A stretch of 7,167 bases of DNA. Source: an uncultured Bacilli bacterium. Lineage in GTDB: Bacteria; Bacillota_I; Bacilli_A; RF39; UBA660. The DNA lies in NCBI GenBank assembly GCA_944329505.1, contig CALVIJ010000046.1, positions 1 through 7,167 of the forward strand. Direction: 5' to 3'. The notes under the pieces were generated by a model. It was given only the letters and a program-made list of their open reading frames with translations. It made no database searches and was not told the DNA's origin. Below are positions 6,266 to 7,167 of this stretch, piece by piece; within the stretch, counting starts at the first letter, position 1; each line of letters opens with the position of its first letter. The position numbers and the translations under genes are program-made.

Positions 6266-6424
6266 GTGTTCAATTTTCTTGATATAGATAAATCTAATGA
6301 AGCAAGTAATCATAAATAATAGATAGGCTAAATCTAGATAGTTAAATTTATTTACAATATTTATACTCAAGTAAATTATTATTAAAACAAACATCACACC
6401 AATACCACTAATTTGTTTGGTCAT
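6248..6424 (-). CDS. Small two-helix membrane protein, 58 residues, unknown function
   Basis: I do not recognise this protein. It begins MTKQISGIGVMF and has two hydrophobic stretches, about residues 8-24 and 32-48, joined by a short polar turn (NKFNYLD). A charged tail, KKIEHKEELK, ends it. This pattern suggests a hairpin in the membrane with both ends on the same side, probably in the cytoplasm given the basic and acidic tail. The ATG is preceded 6 nt upstream by AGAGAGGG, a good ribosome site, and the stop codon lies inside an intrinsic terminator. These flanking signals are the main support that the ORF is real. It lies between metG and tatD, which in B. subtilis are adjacent. No function can be assigned. 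Confidence 0.72.
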   Translation of the reverse strand: MTKQISGIGVMFVLIIIYLSINIVNKFNYLDLAYLLFMITCFIRFIYIKKIEHKEELK

Positions 6425-6459
6425 GTTTATCCCTCTCTAATATTTATTCGTCCTCTTTA

Positions 6460-6489
6460 AGGATAACACATGGTTTATTTAATAGGCAA
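6460..6489 (-). promoter_or_regulatory. Weak candidate promoter for the small membrane protein gene
   Basis: TTGCCT (6489-6484) and TATCCT (6465-6460) are 18 bp apart, and the -10 is extended by TGT. Each hexamer matches consensus at four of six positions. A start near 6453 would give a leader of about 30 nt. Read-through from metG is an alternative because I see no terminator after metG. Confidence 0.35.
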
Positions 6490-6506
6490 GGTTTTATAGA
6501 AGTTTT

Positions 6507-6536
6507 TTAACGACAATTTACAACAATTTACGTTAA
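6507..6536. repeat. Small inverted repeat enclosing two direct repeats at the end of metG
   Basis: TTAACG (6507-6512) and CGTTAA (6531-6536) form a 6-bp inverted repeat that includes the metG stop codon. Between them ACAATTTAC occurs twice, at 6513-6521 and 6523-6531, 10 bp apart. No T-run follows on the minus strand, so it is not an intrinsic terminator for metG. The function, if any, is unknown. Confidence 0.4.
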
Positions 6537-7167
6537 TTTTGTAATTTTTTAGCAAAATCATCTTTATCTATTCTAGCAAATAGGATTTCTGGGTTATTTA
6601 ACTTGATGCCTGGATCCATACCCTCAAAGGTTTTAGTAGATTCTACTGAACGGTTTTGGGTATTTAATTGTTTGAATATTTTATCAGCTGTTTCTGGTAA
6701 GAATGCTTGGAGATAAACGCTGGCTATTCTGATACTTTCAAGTAAGTTATATAAAACTGTTTGTAATCTTTCTTTTTTGGTTTCATCTTTGGCTAAAAGC
6801 CATGGGGTTGTTTCATCGATGTATTTATTACTTCTACGGCATAGTTCAATTATTTCTTCAATGGCTTCGGCAACTTTTAAATCATTCATTTTAGTTTCTA
6901 TTCTATCACCTAGGGTTTTAGCTGTTTCGATTAAGTCTTTATCCATTTCTTCAAAAGCAGTTGGTTTATAGACTACACCATCAAAGTATTTATGAGACAT
7001 ATTTATAGTTCTATTTACTAAGTTACCTAGGGTGTTTGCTAGATCAGAATTAACTCTATCAATGATTAGTTCATAACCAATATTTCCATCATAACCATAT
7101 GGAATTTCGTGCAAGACATAATATCTTATAGCATCTGCTCCAAATAGGTTAGCTAAATCATCGGCAT
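6533..7167 (-). CDS. metG: Methionyl-tRNA synthetase, C-terminal part (start off window)
   Basis: The enzyme charges tRNA(Met) with methionine in the cytoplasm. The 211 complete codons here begin in the end of the catalytic region (GADAIRYYVLHEIPYGYDG). They continue through the alpha-helical anticodon-binding domain, with NSDLANTLGNLVNRT and the anticodon-contact motif NKYIDETTPW. The frame is open past the window edge, so the true start and the HIGH and KMSKS motifs are not visible. The protein stops shortly after LFARIDKDDF. The MetRS of B. subtilis continues here with a tRNA-binding (EMAPII/Trbp111-like) domain of about 100 residues. This one lacks that domain and is the short form, or has it encoded elsewhere. 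Downstream are a small membrane protein gene and tatD. Confidence 0.95.
   Translation of the reverse strand, partial: ADDLANLFGADAIRYYVLHEIPYGYDGNIGYELIIDRVNSDLANTLGNLVNRTINMSHKYFDGVVYKPTAFEEMDKDLIETAKTLGDRIETKMNDLKVAEAIEEIIELCRRSNKYIDETTPWLLAKDETKKERLQTVLYNLLESIRIASVYLQAFLPETADKIFKQLNTQNRSVESTKTFEGMDPGIKLNNPEILFARIDKDDFAKKLQN

Noticed and set aside
6425..6532. T-box, riboswitch or other structured leader between metG and the small ORF
   Set aside because: The stretch is only about 108 bases, AT-rich, and shows no T-box motif or stable hairpin.
6500..6540. Intrinsic terminator for metG
   Set aside because: The TTAACG/CGTTAA inverted repeat has an 18-nt loop and no T-run on the minus strand, so it does not fit a terminator in the direction of metG.
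7112..7114. TTG at 7114 as the start of a separate 193-residue protein
   Set aside because: The frame is open upstream to the window edge, and those upstream codons encode conserved MetRS sequence (GADAIRYY), so 7114 is internal to metG.

Overview
The window is AT-rich bacterial DNA in which every gene I can support lies on the minus strand, so it is transcribed from high to low coordinates. Low GC, Bacilli-type Shine-Dalgarno sequences (AGGAGG, GAGGTGA), short intergenic gaps and the metG-tatD-3D-protein order point to a Firmicutes/Bacillota member, perhaps a small-genome gut Bacilli lineage. TGA is used as a stop (vanY), so the code is standard and this is not a Mycoplasma-type genome. The lineage is an inference.

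Right-hand block (7167 to 4690), housekeeping. The C-terminal part of methionyl-tRNA synthetase (metG) is followed by a 58-codon membrane protein with its own terminator, the TatD-family metal-dependent hydrolase, and a membrane-anchored wall protein with a 3D (Asp-Asp-Asp) domain. This resembles the Bacillus subtilis metS-yabD-yabE order. The 3D gene has a strong sigma-A promoter inside the end of tatD and a clear intrinsic terminator.

Central block (4653 to 1560), the part of most interest. A compact four-gene operon encodes a VanY-type zinc carboxypeptidase, a VanR-type OmpR-family response regulator, a VanZ-family membrane protein and a VanS-type histidine kinase. The joints are a 4-bp overlap, a 2-bp gap and a 9-bp gap. 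The genes look like the regulatory and accessory parts of a glycopeptide-resistance operon, but no D-Ala-D-Lac or D-Ala-D-Ser ligase (vanA/B/G), vanH or vanX is present in the window. Upstream is a TATAAT box without a good -35, preceded by three direct repeats of TTAAGARAA spaced 10 and 11 bp. This is the layout expected of an OmpR-family activator site, so the operon may be autoregulated. The likely job is remodelling peptidoglycan stem peptides and giving low-level cell-wall antibiotic protection in response to an envelope signal.

Left-hand block (1557 to 1). After a terminator at the end of the kinase gene, a separate unit starts with a TTG codon and encodes the N-terminal 494 residues of a type-II (probably Ca2+) P-type ATPase. 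It runs off the window.

A recurring architectural feature is that all three recognisable intrinsic terminators contain the stop codon of the gene they end. I see no RNA genes, insertion sequences, CRISPR arrays or attachment sites, and no gene-free stretch above 300 bases once the 58-codon ORF is counted.
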